This document shows positions 1 to 8,448 of a DNA stretch of 64,000 bases, piece after piece (the stretch's first letter is position 1; each line of letters begins with the position of its first letter). Under the pieces are notes generated by a model. That model did not search any database and had not been told where the DNA came from. It worked only from the letters and a program-made list of their open reading frames with translations. The stretch covers positions 1 to 64,000 of the forward strand of contig JAKZRG010000008.1 in NCBI GenBank assembly GCA_047518265.1, in the 5' to 3' direction. This stretch comes from Oceanospirillum sp047518265 (GTDB lineage Bacteria; Pseudomonadota; Gammaproteobacteria; Pseudomonadales; Halomonadaceae). Made by a program: the position numbers and the translations under genes.

Positions 1-537
1 TTCGGTAATTTCGTCCAGCAACAGTAGGTTGGCACCGGTGCGTAGAATACGGGCCATGGCCAGCATCTGCTGCTCACCACCGGAAAGGCGTGTCCCTTGA
101 CTCATACGACGCTCGTATAAGTTAGGGAACATCTCGTAGATATCTTCCAGGCTCATACCGCCACTGCGCACCGTAGGTGGCAGCATTAGGTTTTCTTCTA
201 CATTCAGACTGGAAAAGATACCGCGCTCTTCCGGGCAGAAACCCACACCTAGATGAGCAATCTGATGAGCAGGCATCCCAACGGTTTCATTACCATTAAT
301 CATGATAGAACCGGTACGCTTGCCCACCATATTCATAATAGATTTTAGCGTGGTAGAACGACCGGAACCGTTACGACCCAATAGAGTCACCAGTTCACCT
401 CGGTTCACCTTCATATCGATGCCGTGCAGGATATGAGATTCACCGTAAAAGGCATGCAGATCCGCAACGCGTAACTGCTCTGTGCCTTTTTTGTTATCGC
501 TCACGTTGCTACCACCTGTTTTCACTTCCGCATTCAT
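1..537 (-). CDS. livF: LivF-type ABC transporter ATP-binding protein (partial, cut by left edge)
   Basis: This is the N-terminal 179 codons of an ATPase subunit of a branched-chain amino acid/amide (HAAT) ABC importer; the rest lies outside the window. The start codon overlaps the stop of the upstream LivG-type gene as ATGA, so the two are translationally coupled. Visible elements are the Walker A-type loop GRNGSGRST (residues 54-62), the signature LSGGEQQ, and a Walker B strand LLLLDEITE ending at the edge. The usual Walker A lysine is arginine (R60) and the usual DEPT is DEIT. Arginine at this position occurs, as I recall, in some LivF-branch proteins, so it need not mean inactivity. It energises uptake at the inner face of the cytoplasmic membrane. 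The substrate cannot be told from the ATPase. Confidence 0.9.
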   Translation of the reverse strand, partial: MNAEVKTGGSNVSDNKKGTEQLRVADLHAFYGESHILHGIDMKVNRGELVTLLGRNGSGRSTTLKSIMNMVGKRTGSIMINGNETVGMPAHQIAHLGVGFCPEERGIFSSLNVEENLMLPPTVRSGGMSLEDIYEMFPNLYERRMSQGTRLSGGEQQMLAMARILRTGANLLLLDEITE

Positions 538-1289
538 GCCGCTTCACTCCCCATGTAGGCTTCACGTACTTGAGGGTTCTGAGAAACCTCATCATAGGTG
601 CCTTCGGTTAGGATAGCCCCACGCTGAAGTACGGTGATTCTGTCCGCCAGTTGAGATACAACATGTAGGTTGTGTTCGACCATTAGGATGGTGCGGTTTT
701 TAGAAACTTGCTTAATTAGATCTGCCACGACACCCACATCTTCATGGCCCATGCCCTGGGTTGGCTCATCCAGTAATAACATTTCAGGGTCTAGTGCTAG
801 GGTTGTCGCAATTTCCAATGCACGTTTACGGCCATAAGCAAGATCAACAGTCGTGGTATGAGCAAAACTCTTCAGACCAACCTGATCCAGTAAGTCATAG
901 GCGCGGTCATTTAATTTGTCTAAGACCTTGTCAGATTTCCAAAAATGGAAGTCATTACCTTCTTTACGCTGAAGGGCGATGCGCACGTTGTCCAGTACAG
1001 TCAGATGAGGAAAGACCGCAGAGATCTGAAAGGAGCGGACGATACCCAGGCGGGCGATCTCTGCGGATTTTAAAGCAGTAATATCTTGATCATTAAACAA
1101 GATCTTGCCAGTGGTTGGCGTCAGAAACTTGGTTAGCAAATTAAATACTGTGGTTTTACCTGCACCATTGGGGCCGATAAGTGCATGGATAGTGCCGCGT
1201 TCAATATTAAGATTAACATTGTCCACTGCGGTAAAGCCTTTGAACTCTTTAATCAAAGAGTCTGTCCTGAGGATATAGTCTTGCGTCAT
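534..1289 (-). CDS. livG: LivG-type ABC transporter ATP-binding protein
   Basis: A 251-residue ATPase, normal length for LivG. It has a canonical Walker A GPNGAGKTT near residue 39, the LivG-style signature LAYGRKRALEIA in place of LSGGQ, Walker B LLLDEPTQGM, and the H-loop LMVEHNLHVV. The C-terminal extension ending in REAYMGS is typical of LivG/LivF proteins. With the downstream LivF-type subunit (ATGA overlap) it would form the ATPase pair of a HAAT-family importer for branched-chain amino acids, amides or related solutes. The permease and binding-protein genes are not in the window. It is divergent from a sensor kinase/regulator pair, which may control it (inference). Family assignment is firm; substrate is unknown. 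Confidence 0.92.
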   Translation of the reverse strand: MTQDYILRTDSLIKEFKGFTAVDNVNLNIERGTIHALIGPNGAGKTTVFNLLTKFLTPTTGKILFNDQDITALKSAEIARLGIVRSFQISAVFPHLTVLDNVRIALQRKEGNDFHFWKSDKVLDKLNDRAYDLLDQVGLKSFAHTTTVDLAYGRKRALEIATTLALDPEMLLLDEPTQGMGHEDVGVVADLIKQVSKNRTILMVEHNLHVVSQLADRITVLQRGAILTEGTYDEVSQNPQVREAYMGSEAA

Positions 1290-1448
1290 AAAACCTTCCC
1301 AGCCCTGTTGTCCGATTAAATCTGTCCGATAAAATCGGGTCTTATTCTTGTAGTTGTCATCATTCTAAGGAAAGACTGTTGCGAGGATTTGTCGCAAATG
1401 CACCGAAATGTGCACAAAGCAGAAATTGGTGACTTTTCGCTTTAAACT

Positions 1449-4328
1449 GTGAGTATTGAACCTTCAGGTAAAACTCCTATGTCACTCATTCCTATGCCAT
1501 TAGCCTCTATGTCATCCGGTTCCATGCTGTTTCGACGTTTTTTTTCAGTGGTGGTACTGATTATGACGATGATGTTTGTCGTTATTTATTTCTATTCGGT
1601 ACCCCTGATTCAGAAAGAGGTGTATCAGATTGAACTGAAATCTGCTCGTTTGGCCCTGAATAATACGTTTCAACTGGCCAATACCATGCACGGTAATTTG
1701 GAGAGCTATCGCCGTCAGGCTCTGGAATCCCATAAACAACGACTAAAAGCGGTTGTGGATTTAAGTGCGGTACATCTTCGAGAGGCTTTTGCAGAGGCGA
1801 AAAGAGATAAAGGTGACTTTGAACAAGCAAAAAAGCGGATCTTTGAGGGGTTACGCAATTTTACCTACGAGAACGGCGGTTATATTTGGATTGCAGATTA
1901 TGATACTCGGGTGTTATCTCACCCTGATCCCTATTTTCATAATATGGCCATCTCTAAACCTGACGTCAGAGAGCAGTCTGAAATTCTGCGAGGATTAGTT
2001 CAGTCCGCAAGAAATGAGAACGAAGGATTTTATCAATATAAGTGGCAACGGCTGAATGAAAGGGTACCGACAGATAAACTGTCTTATGTAAAAAACTATC
2101 CTGAATGGGGTTTTGTTATCGGTTCGGGTCTGTATCTGGATGATATTGAAAAAGAGGTCGAGAAACGTAAACAAGGGATTATTCAGGAGGTGACCAAAGC
2201 CCTAGAAGGGGTAACAGTGGGTAAAAGCGGTTATGTTTTTGTTTTTGATAAAACAGGCAATCTTATTATTCACCCTAGTGCCAAACTGCGCCAAGCCAGT
2301 GGTTTTGATTTGAGAGATCCCGATACCGGGCGTCCTATTCTGATTGATGTGATGAAGGTGGCAGATACCGGAAAAGAGCTGCACTACAAATGGGATAAAC
2401 CCTCTGATCCTGAGAACTATATCTATAACAAAATTTCCTTAGCCCGTTCTCTGGATGGTTTGGGTTGGTATATTTGTTCAACGGTGTATGAGGATGAACT
2501 GCGTCAGAGCTCAGAGGTGTTGAGCGAACGTATTCTAGCCATTGCTTTGATCTCAACATTGATAGCGACTGTTTTAGCGCTGTTCTTTATTAAGCGTATT
2601 ACCCGTCCGATTAATCAACTGGCCAGAACTGCAGAATCGATTCGTGCGGGAGATTTAACCGCTACCAGTGGCGTTGTACGTAATGATGAAATCGGTGTTC
2701 TGGCCCAGACTTTTGACAATATGGTGCAACGGCTCCATGACAATATTCAAACATTAGACGATGAAGTGCAAAGTCGCACTCAGGAGTTGGCTCAGCAAGA
2801 AGAGAGACAGCGTTTAATATTGGATGCGTTACCTGCCCAAATTGCCTATTTGGATAAAGAGCTGAACTATATTTTTGTCAATCAAGGTTACGCTGAGATG
2901 TTTAATCGCAGTAAAGCCGAGATTGTTGGGAAATCTTCTACCGATATACTAGGCAGTGAAATGATGTCCAGTATTCATCAACAGATTGAGCAGTGCTTGG
3001 CAGGTCAGCCAACCGTATACGAATATTCATTTAGTCAGGGGCCTCGACAACTGATCACTAAACGCAGTCTGATTCCCTATCTGTCTGATCAAGGAGATGT
3101 CATTGGTGTTCTAAACTTATCTTTGGATATCACCGCCGAGAAAGATGCAGAACGTAAACTGATGGAAGCTCAACGTATGAGTGCTGCCGGTCAGTTAGCT
3201 GGTGGCTTGGCCCATGATTTTAACAATCTTTTAACTGTTATTATGGGCAATCTGTTGGCCGCTAAAGACCACTTTGATCATATAGAAGGGCTTAAGCGTT
3301 ATATTAATCCGGCTATCCGGGCATCCCGTCGAGGAGCGGATATTACAGGGCGTTTGTTGGCCTTCTCACGGCGCCAAGCATTAGCGCCTTGTGCTGTGGA
3401 TCTAAAAGAATTAATGGAAGAAACCACCGAGCTATTGGAAGGTTCTTTACCGGATAATATTAATGTTTCCTGTCAGGTGATGGATAACCCTCAATTAGTT
3501 GTCGATCCAGGGCAATTGGAAAATGCTCTGGTTAATTTGGCATTAAACGCTAAGGACGCTATGCCAGAAGGAGGGGATATCAGGTTTAGTGTACGTACAT
3601 TGAATGTGACGGAACGGCTTAATTATGATGACCCTGTGCCCCTAGGCCAGTATGTGGAAATTCAGGTGAGTGATACCGGAACAGGCTTTTCTACTGAAGC
3701 GAAGGCATCTGCTTATGAACCTTTTTTTACCACTAAGAGTGTTGGCGAAGGCTCTGGATTAGGTTTGAGTATGGTCTATGGCTTTATCAAACAATCCAGA
3801 GGATTTATTGCTATTAATAGCGAGCCAGGACAGGGGGCCTCTATCTCTTTATTACTGCCTCTTAAACTGTCCACTCTGGCAATAGAAACACGAACTGAAG
3901 CCCTTCAGACAAATCCCATTACAACAACACGGGCAACGGGTGAACTTATTCTTTTAGTGGAAGATGACATTGATGTTCGCATGGTTGTACGAGACCAGTT
4001 GATCAGTTTGGGTTACAGCGTAATCGAGGCCGGTGATGCTGATGAGGCGGAGCAGTTGATCACAACTCTGGATAATATTGAGGGGTTAGTGACAGATGTG
4101 AATATGCCTGGAACCTTGGACGGCTTTGGCTTAGCCAAGTTAATGAATCGGTTTAATCCTGGCAGTCAGGCGTTAATTATTAGCGGAAACGAATACGAAC
4201 AAGACTCCTCAGTCAGCCCGAAAAAATATCAAATATTGCGTAAACCTTTTGATAAAGCTACGTTAGAGCAAGCCATGGCTCAGGCCAGAGAGATTTCTGG
4301 ACATCCTCCGTCGGAAGAGGAGTCGTAA
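1449..4328 (+). CDS. hybrid sensor histidine kinase (tandem Cache-HAMP-PAS-HisKA-HATPase-REC)
   Basis: A 959-residue membrane sensor kinase. A transmembrane segment (about 31-55) precedes a periplasmic region of two sCache_2-like modules (about 65-355), a second membrane segment (about 360-380), HAMP (380-435), a coiled linker, PAS (455-565), the phosphoacceptor H589 in GGLAHDFNNLL, ATPase boxes (NLALNAKDAMP, DTGTGF, YEPFFTTK, GEGSGLGLSMVYG) and a C-terminal receiver with D883 in TDVNMPG. The longest frame starts with GTG without a clear Shine-Dalgarno site; in-frame ATG codons within the next 25 codons are alternatives. An OmpR-type regulator follows 68 bp downstream on the same strand, and the ABC importer lies divergently upstream. 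Cache modules usually bind small organic ligands; the signal here is unknown. Confidence 0.92.
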   Translation: MSIEPSGKTPMSLIPMPLASMSSGSMLFRRFFSVVVLIMTMMFVVIYFYSVPLIQKEVYQIELKSARLALNNTFQLANTMHGNLESYRRQALESHKQRLKAVVDLSAVHLREAFAEAKRDKGDFEQAKKRIFEGLRNFTYENGGYIWIADYDTRVLSHPDPYFHNMAISKPDVREQSEILRGLVQSARNENEGFYQYKWQRLNERVPTDKLSYVKNYPEWGFVIGSGLYLDDIEKEVEKRKQGIIQEVTKALEGVTVGKSGYVFVFDKTGNLIIHPSAKLRQASGFDLRDPDTGRPILIDVMKVADTGKELHYKWDKPSDPENYIYNKISLARSLDGLGWYICSTVYEDELRQSSEVLSERILAIALISTLIATVLALFFIKRITRPINQLARTAESIRAGDLTATSGVVRNDEIGVLAQTFDNMVQRLHDNIQTLDDEVQSRTQELAQQEERQRLILDALPAQIAYLDKELNYIFVNQGYAEMFNRSKAEIVGKSSTDILGSEMMSSIHQQIEQCLAGQPTVYEYSFSQGPRQLITKRSLIPYLSDQGDVIGVLNLSLDITAEKDAERKLMEAQRMSAAGQLAGGLAHDFNNLLTVIMGNLLAAKDHFDHIEGLKRYINPAIRASRRGADITGRLLAFSRRQALAPCAVDLKELMEETTELLEGSLPDNINVSCQVMDNPQLVVDPGQLENALVNLALNAKDAMPEGGDIRFSVRTLNVTERLNYDDPVPLGQYVEIQVSDTGTGFSTEAKASAYEPFFTTKSVGEGSGLGLSMVYGFIKQSRGFIAINSEPGQGASISLLLPLKLSTLAIETRTEALQTNPITTTRATGELILLVEDDIDVRMVVRDQLISLGYSVIEAGDADEAEQLITTLDNIEGLVTDVNMPGTLDGFGLAKLMNRFNPGSQALIISGNEYEQDSSVSPKKYQILRKPFDKATLEQAMAQAREISGHPPSEEES

Positions 4329-4396
4329 GAAGGTATCTTAAAGGCTTTTATTACAATAAAAATAATAATCAGTGTAGTGATATAAGCGGACGGATA

Positions 4397-5119
4397 ATGA
4401 GAAAAGAAAGCCTTATTTATATGGTGGATGACGATCAAGATATTTGTGATCTCACCTGCTCTGAACTTAGTACTTACGGCTACGAGGTACAAGCATTTCA
4501 TACAGGCAAACAAGCGCAGGAAGCTCTGAAACGATGTAGCCCCACACTGTGTATTGTTGATCTTGGTTTACCTGATATGGATGGATTAGCCCTTGTTCGC
4601 CAGTTATACAATAACCCTGATGTTGGGGTGCTGATTCTCTCCGGTCGAGGCAGTTTACCGGATCGTGTTTTAGGTCTGGAGCTTGGTGCGGATGATTACA
4701 TCACCAAACCTTTTGAACCTCGCTATTTAGTGGCCAGAGTTGAGAGTCTGATCCGCCGTTTAGGTCGATCGGATGGCCCTGTTAGCGAGAGTATTAAGCA
4801 GGCTGTGTTTGCGGATTGGTTTTATAATCCTGCAACACTGACGTTAAGTAATATTGCCAAGGAAGAGCATATTTTAAGTACTGCTGAAGCAGATTTATTG
4901 ATGACTTTTCTTAAGGCACCAAAACAGATTTTATCTCGTGAACGATTACTGGGAGAACAAGCTATTCCTTATGACCGCAGCATAGACTCTCGTATGTCTC
5001 GGTTACGTAAAAAAATTGAACCCAACTCTAAAGAGCCTCAAATTATCAAGACCGTCTATGGCGCTGGGTATCTCTTTGCTATTGATGTTGAATGGCGAGA
5101 TTTGAGCGATGACAGCTAA
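4397..5119 (+). CDS. OmpR/PhoB-family response regulator
   Basis: A 240-residue two-domain regulator. The receiver (1-118) carries the acidic cluster DDD at 11-13, the phosphoacceptor D55 in CIVDLGLPDMDG, and the conserved lysine in YITKPFE. The C-terminal winged helix (about 130-230) ends with the typical KTVYGAGYLF. It lies 68 bp after the hybrid kinase and is its likely partner; the kinase's own receiver could act as a phosphate sink or gate. Likely targets are the divergent importer genes, by proximity only. The DNA-binding domain is somewhat divergent in its first half but retains the recognition region SRERLLGE...DSRMSRLRKKI. Confidence 0.92.
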   Translation: MRKESLIYMVDDDQDICDLTCSELSTYGYEVQAFHTGKQAQEALKRCSPTLCIVDLGLPDMDGLALVRQLYNNPDVGVLILSGRGSLPDRVLGLELGADDYITKPFEPRYLVARVESLIRRLGRSDGPVSESIKQAVFADWFYNPATLTLSNIAKEEHILSTAEADLLMTFLKAPKQILSRERLLGEQAIPYDRSIDSRMSRLRKKIEPNSKEPQIIKTVYGAGYLFAIDVEWRDLSDDS

Positions 5120-5179
5120 AGGATACGAGTCGTATAAATAAACTGTAATATGACCGCATAAGCTTATGGATAGAGGAGG

Positions 5180-5866
5180 TCATCCCATATCTTGCAAACC
5201 GTATTGATCAGTAAAGAGTTTTAATCCTTTACTGCTGAAACGAATAGATCTGGCATCCAGATCTTTTGTTGCCCAGCCTTTGGCAAAGGTATCTTCTAAT
5301 ATCCATTGCCCCAATATACCCGCGAGATGATTTCGGCGTTCGCTCCAATCCAGACAGGATTTACAGATCGGGCGCTTACTTCTCTTCTGATTGGAAAAAT
5401 CAAAGCCAATTTTCTGAAAAAATACTTTGCCCTGTTCTGTCAGTATCGTTTCACTGCCTTGATCCAAGATTGCCTGTTTAACGACAAGAGCGTCATATAA
5501 TCTCACCCCTAACTCACCGGCCATATGGTCGTAGCAGACACGGGCTTGCCTCAACCGGACATCGTCAGGCCCTGTTTTAACGGTATTGTTGTCTCTACTG
5601 GCCGTCAGAGTTAGTAGGTTTTCTAAGAGCTCAGCCACATCAGTCCCTTGTAGCTGGAAGTACTTATGTCGCCCCTGCTTTCGCACAACAAGCAGCTGGC
5701 CTTCAACCAATTGTGATAAATGACTGCTGGCTGTTTGCGGTGTGATATCGGCTTCTAAAGCCAATTCCGTTGCAGTTAATGCCTTGCCACCCATGAGTGC
5801 TGTGAGCATGCGGGCACGGGTTGTATCCCCCATTAGGCCTGCTATAAGTGAGATATCAGGTTCCAA
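5180..5866 (-). CDS. ArsR-family winged-helix transcriptional regulator
   Basis: A roughly 228-residue regulator of the longer ArsR subgroup, with the helix-turn-helix in the first 90 residues (ALTATELALEADITPQTASS followed by the wing HLSQLVEGQLLVVRKQGRHK) and a C-terminal region with the cysteine motif RPICKSCLDWSERRNHLAG that is characteristic of this subgroup. The open frame extends upstream to another TTG at 5962, but the TTG at 5866 has an AGGA site six bases before it and gives the family N-terminus (EPDISLIAGLMGD), so I place the start there. It is divergent from the NIPSNAP/ABM pair and probably controls it. Ligand unknown; the Cys pair could sense metal or redox state (inference). 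Confidence 0.85.
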   Translation of the reverse strand: MEPDISLIAGLMGDTTRARMLTALMGGKALTATELALEADITPQTASSHLSQLVEGQLLVVRKQGRHKYFQLQGTDVAELLENLLTLTASRDNNTVKTGPDDVRLRQARVCYDHMAGELGVRLYDALVVKQAILDQGSETILTEQGKVFFQKIGFDFSNQKRSKRPICKSCLDWSERRNHLAGILGQWILEDTFAKGWATKDLDARSIRFSSKGLKLFTDQYGLQDMG

Positions 5867-6023
5867 ATGATGTCCTATTTTTTGTTGTATTAAGTCTTTA
5901 TTTTCAGTGCATCCTGCCAATCTTTTCAAGAAAAAAGCACAGTTCGATGACCATCGAAGCAAGGTTAATAAGAAACTCTAAACTGTCTCAAAACACATCT
6001 AGAAACAAAAGAGAGGCAGCATC

Positions 6024-6365
6024 GTGGCATTAACTTGTTTTATCCAATATCAAATAGATCCTTTTAAATTAGCCGCTTTTAAGCAGTATGCAGAAAACTG
6101 GGGCACCATTATTCCTGCTTGTGGCGGTGAGTTGCTTGGCTATTTCTTACCTCATGAAGGTAGTAATAATACGGCTTTTGGCTTAATTAGCTTTGATAGC
6201 TTGGTAGCATATGAGGCTTATCGGTTAAAGCTAAAAGAAGACCCGGCAGGTAAAGCCAATTTTGAATTTGCTCAGAGGGAAAAATTCATTCTACAAGAAA
6301 CACGTTCTTTCCTAAAAGTTGTTCCTGAGACTTATCAACAGCAGGCTCAGGAGAATGGCCTATGA
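6024..6365 (+). CDS. NIPSNAP-family protein
   Basis: A 113-residue cytosolic protein of the NIPSNAP family (dimeric alpha/beta-barrel fold). It shows the family's start (FIQYQIDPFKLAAFKQYAENW), the central block GELLGYFLPHEGSNNTAFGLISF and the closing ETRSFLKVVP. It begins with GTG preceded by GAGAGG eight bases upstream. The stop overlaps the start of the following ABM-domain gene (ATGA), so the two are co-translated. The biochemical role of bacterial NIPSNAP proteins is not settled; small-molecule binding or oxygenase-like chemistry is possible from the fold. The divergent ArsR-type regulator suggests inducible expression. Confidence 0.88.
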   Translation: MALTCFIQYQIDPFKLAAFKQYAENWGTIIPACGGELLGYFLPHEGSNNTAFGLISFDSLVAYEAYRLKLKEDPAGKANFEFAQREKFILQETRSFLKVVPETYQQQAQENGL

Positions 6366-6706
6366 TCGCTGTTATTTTTGAAGTTTCTCCAAAACAGGAG
6401 GGTAAGGCTGAATATCTGGACGTGGCCGCCGAGCTAAAAACAACCTTGGAGAAGATGGATGGTTTTATCTCTGCGGAACGTTTTCAGAGCTTGTCTGATC
6501 CAGATCGAATTCTATCTCTATCATTCTGGCAAAACGAAGAGTCTGTGAAGGCTTGGCGAGAATTAACGTGCCATCGTTCCGCTCAAGATAAGGGTCGTCA
6601 TAAACTGTTTGAAAGTTATCGGCTAAGAGTGGCCCATGTTCTGAGGGATTATGGTATGGATGATCGTGACCAAGTGCCTCAGGATTCTTTGGTTCGAGAA
6701 TTATAG
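6362..6706 (+). CDS. antibiotic biosynthesis monooxygenase (ABM) domain protein
   Basis: A 114-residue single-domain protein of the ABM/DABB-like fold (COG2329 type): it starts MIAVIFEVSPKQEGKAEYLD, has the central ERFQSLSDPDRILSLSFWQ strand and the conserved SVKAWREL-TCHRSAQ-KGRHKLFESYRLRVAHVLRDYG helix-strand. The start overlaps the upstream NIPSNAP stop and has AGGAG before it. Members are cofactor-free monooxygenases, heme-degrading enzymes or uncharacterised; no IsdG-type heme signature is evident to me, so the substrate is open. It ends five bases from the convergent YkvA gene. Confidence 0.87.
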   Translation: MIAVIFEVSPKQEGKAEYLDVAAELKTTLEKMDGFISAERFQSLSDPDRILSLSFWQNEESVKAWRELTCHRSAQDKGRHKLFESYRLRVAHVLRDYGMDDRDQVPQDSLVREL

Positions 6707-6711
6707 GGAGA

Positions 6712-7056
6712 TCAAGTATCTCCCAACCACTTTTGTAGCGTCGCTTTGGCTTTTTCGGTGTGCTCCGGTTTTATACTACTGGCAACAGTCGCAGCGGCAG
6801 CCACTAGTACGCCTAAATCATCGGAAAAGCCAACCGCAGGAATCGCATCAGCAATGGCATCAATGGGAGCAATAAAATAACCCAGAGCACCAAAGATTGT
6901 GGTTTTAGCCCAAGCAGGGGTATCGGGATCTGTAGCAGAAAAATAAAGTTTCAAAGAGGTCTCTAATACCTCTTCCCCTGCGCTTCTGGCATAACGTTTC
7001 GCCTTATCCCAGAAACTATTGTCTGAATATTGAGAGCTGAACTTATTTTCAGGCAT
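6712..7056 (-). CDS. YkvA family protein (DUF1232)
   Basis: A 114-residue small protein with the DUF1232 signature: TPAWAKTTIFGALGYFIAPIDAIADAIPAVGFSDDLGVL, in which the hydrophobic stretch and the PIDAIxDxxP motif are diagnostic. The region from about 50 to 95 is hydrophobic enough for membrane association. A strong purine-rich site (GGGAGAG) precedes the ATG. It is transcribed toward the NIPSNAP/ABM pair and away from the peroxidase gene. The function of the family is unknown. Confidence 0.9.
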   Translation of the reverse strand: MPENKFSSQYSDNSFWDKAKRYARSAGEEVLETSLKLYFSATDPDTPAWAKTTIFGALGYFIAPIDAIADAIPAVGFSDDLGVLVAAAATVASSIKPEHTEKAKATLQKWLGDT

Positions 7057-7225
7057 TTTTCTCTCCCCTCTCTCCCTTCTTTCAGGTAGTCAAATTCACT
7101 ATACCACCATAAAAACATTGGTGTTTACGTCAATCACGGTATTGATAGATGACACTTTATTCACTCTTCTTATTTTAGCCTATCCCTGTCCGAGCTTGTT
7201 TACTAAAAAATATGAGGAGAGAGTG

Positions 7226-8308
7226 GTGAGACACATAACGTTATTTTTGGTCATGCTACCCATTCTATTAACAGGATGTGGAGGTAATGGTGGAGACACA
7301 CCAGAAGAAATAGAGGGATTAACATATACGGATTTCTTTTCAGCCATTCCTGAACAACCTATATACCCAACGTCCAATCCGTATAGTCGGGAAAAGGAAG
7401 CGCTTGGTGAATTGCTTTTTTGGGACCCCATACTATCAGGAGATATGGATGTAGCATGTGCCAGCTGTCATCACCCTGATCACAATTGGGCTGATGGAAG
7501 GGCTCTGTCTATAGGTGTTAATGGGTCGGGTTTGGGGCCTGCAAGAACAGGAGACTCCAGTACCAGTGTTCATGCCCCTACCGTGTTGAATGTTGCCTTT
7601 ACAGGAATAGAAAATACGGTTGTTTCAGAAAACTTTATCTCCGGTGGGTACTTCTGGGATCTACGTGCAGATACGCTTGAAGAGCAGTCCTTAGGCCCAA
7701 TCAAAAATGAAATTGAGATGCGCGGTAACGTATTTTCCGAAGATGAAATATTACCTGAGGTTATTCGGAGGTTGAATGATAATACTCAGTACGTAGCGTT
7801 GTTTGCAGCAGCATTTCCTGAATCTGACCCTATTTCAGATAAGAACATCGCCAGTGCTTTGGCGACCTTCCAACGTAAACTAATCACTGGAAGAACACGC
7901 TTTGATGATTTCTTGGCCGGAGACGAACTGGCATTAAATGGCAATGAAATTGAGGGATTAAATACCTTTATTAATAGTGGCTGCGTTAACTGCCATTTTG
8001 GACCAATGCTGTCAGACTTTTCTATTCATCAGGATCAACCTATATTGAGAGACTTACAAGCTGTTCGTACCCCTGGATTAAGGAATGTTGCTGATACTGC
8101 GCCCTATATGCATAACGGTTCCCGGGCAACACTGGCAGAGGCGATTGCTGAATATGAGGAACGTAACGATCTTGATGTAACAATGAATGAAGGTGATATT
8201 GATGGGATTGAAGCTTTTCTTCAAACATTGAGCAATAACGAGTTTTATCGTGATATCCCTGTAGAGGTGCCCAGCGGTCTATCTGTTGGAGGAAACATTG
8301 TTAATTAG
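7226..8308 (+). CDS. di-heme cytochrome c peroxidase family lipoprotein (CcpA/MauG-like)
   Basis: A roughly 360-residue exported di-heme enzyme. The longest frame starts at 7118, but the GTG at 7226 sits five bases after AGGAGA and gives a clean lipoprotein signal (hydrophobic core followed by LLTGC), so I use it. Two CxxCH heme motifs are visible: CASCH in the N-terminal domain and CVNCH in the C-terminal domain. The regions YFWDLRADTLEEQSLGPI and FRTPGLRN-like VRTPGLRNVADTAPYMHNG are family hallmarks. It probably reduces peroxide or oxidises a partner on the periplasmic side, anchored to the membrane by lipid. No electron-donor gene is adjacent. A MauG-like protein-modifying role cannot be excluded. 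Confidence 0.9.
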   Translation: MRHITLFLVMLPILLTGCGGNGGDTPEEIEGLTYTDFFSAIPEQPIYPTSNPYSREKEALGELLFWDPILSGDMDVACASCHHPDHNWADGRALSIGVNGSGLGPARTGDSSTSVHAPTVLNVAFTGIENTVVSENFISGGYFWDLRADTLEEQSLGPIKNEIEMRGNVFSEDEILPEVIRRLNDNTQYVALFAAAFPESDPISDKNIASALATFQRKLITGRTRFDDFLAGDELALNGNEIEGLNTFINSGCVNCHFGPMLSDFSIHQDQPILRDLQAVRTPGLRNVADTAPYMHNGSRATLAEAIAEYEERNDLDVTMNEGDIDGIEAFLQTLSNNEFYRDIPVEVPSGLSVGGNIVN

Positions 8309-8388
8309 ATTGCCTTTAAGTCTATAACATAGCTATAGACTGTTCTGGACAACTTCAAGCCCCGAAGGTGAGTAAGTATCCGTGTATG

Positions 8389-8419
8389 CCCCGAATCCAG
8401 CTGAAAGCAGGGTTCGGGG
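8389..8419. other. GC-rich hairpin after the peroxidase gene
   Basis: The arms at 8389-8398 and 8410-8419 (CCCCGAATCC / GGGTTCGGGG) pair over ten positions with one G-U wobble, around an 11-base loop. No T-run follows on either strand, so this is not a standard intrinsic terminator. A partial copy of the left arm plus flank (CCCCGAAGGTGAGTAAGTA) lies about 30 bases upstream and resembles the sequence after the right arm (GGGGAGTAAGTTA). It lies between convergent genes and could protect 3' ends. Confidence 0.45.
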
Positions 8420-8448
8420 AGTAAGTTAGCAAGGAAGTCATTATCCGA

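Noticed and set aside
761..1081. Plus-strand open frame inside livG
   Set aside because: Antisense shadow of a clearly real gene, with no recognisable protein features.
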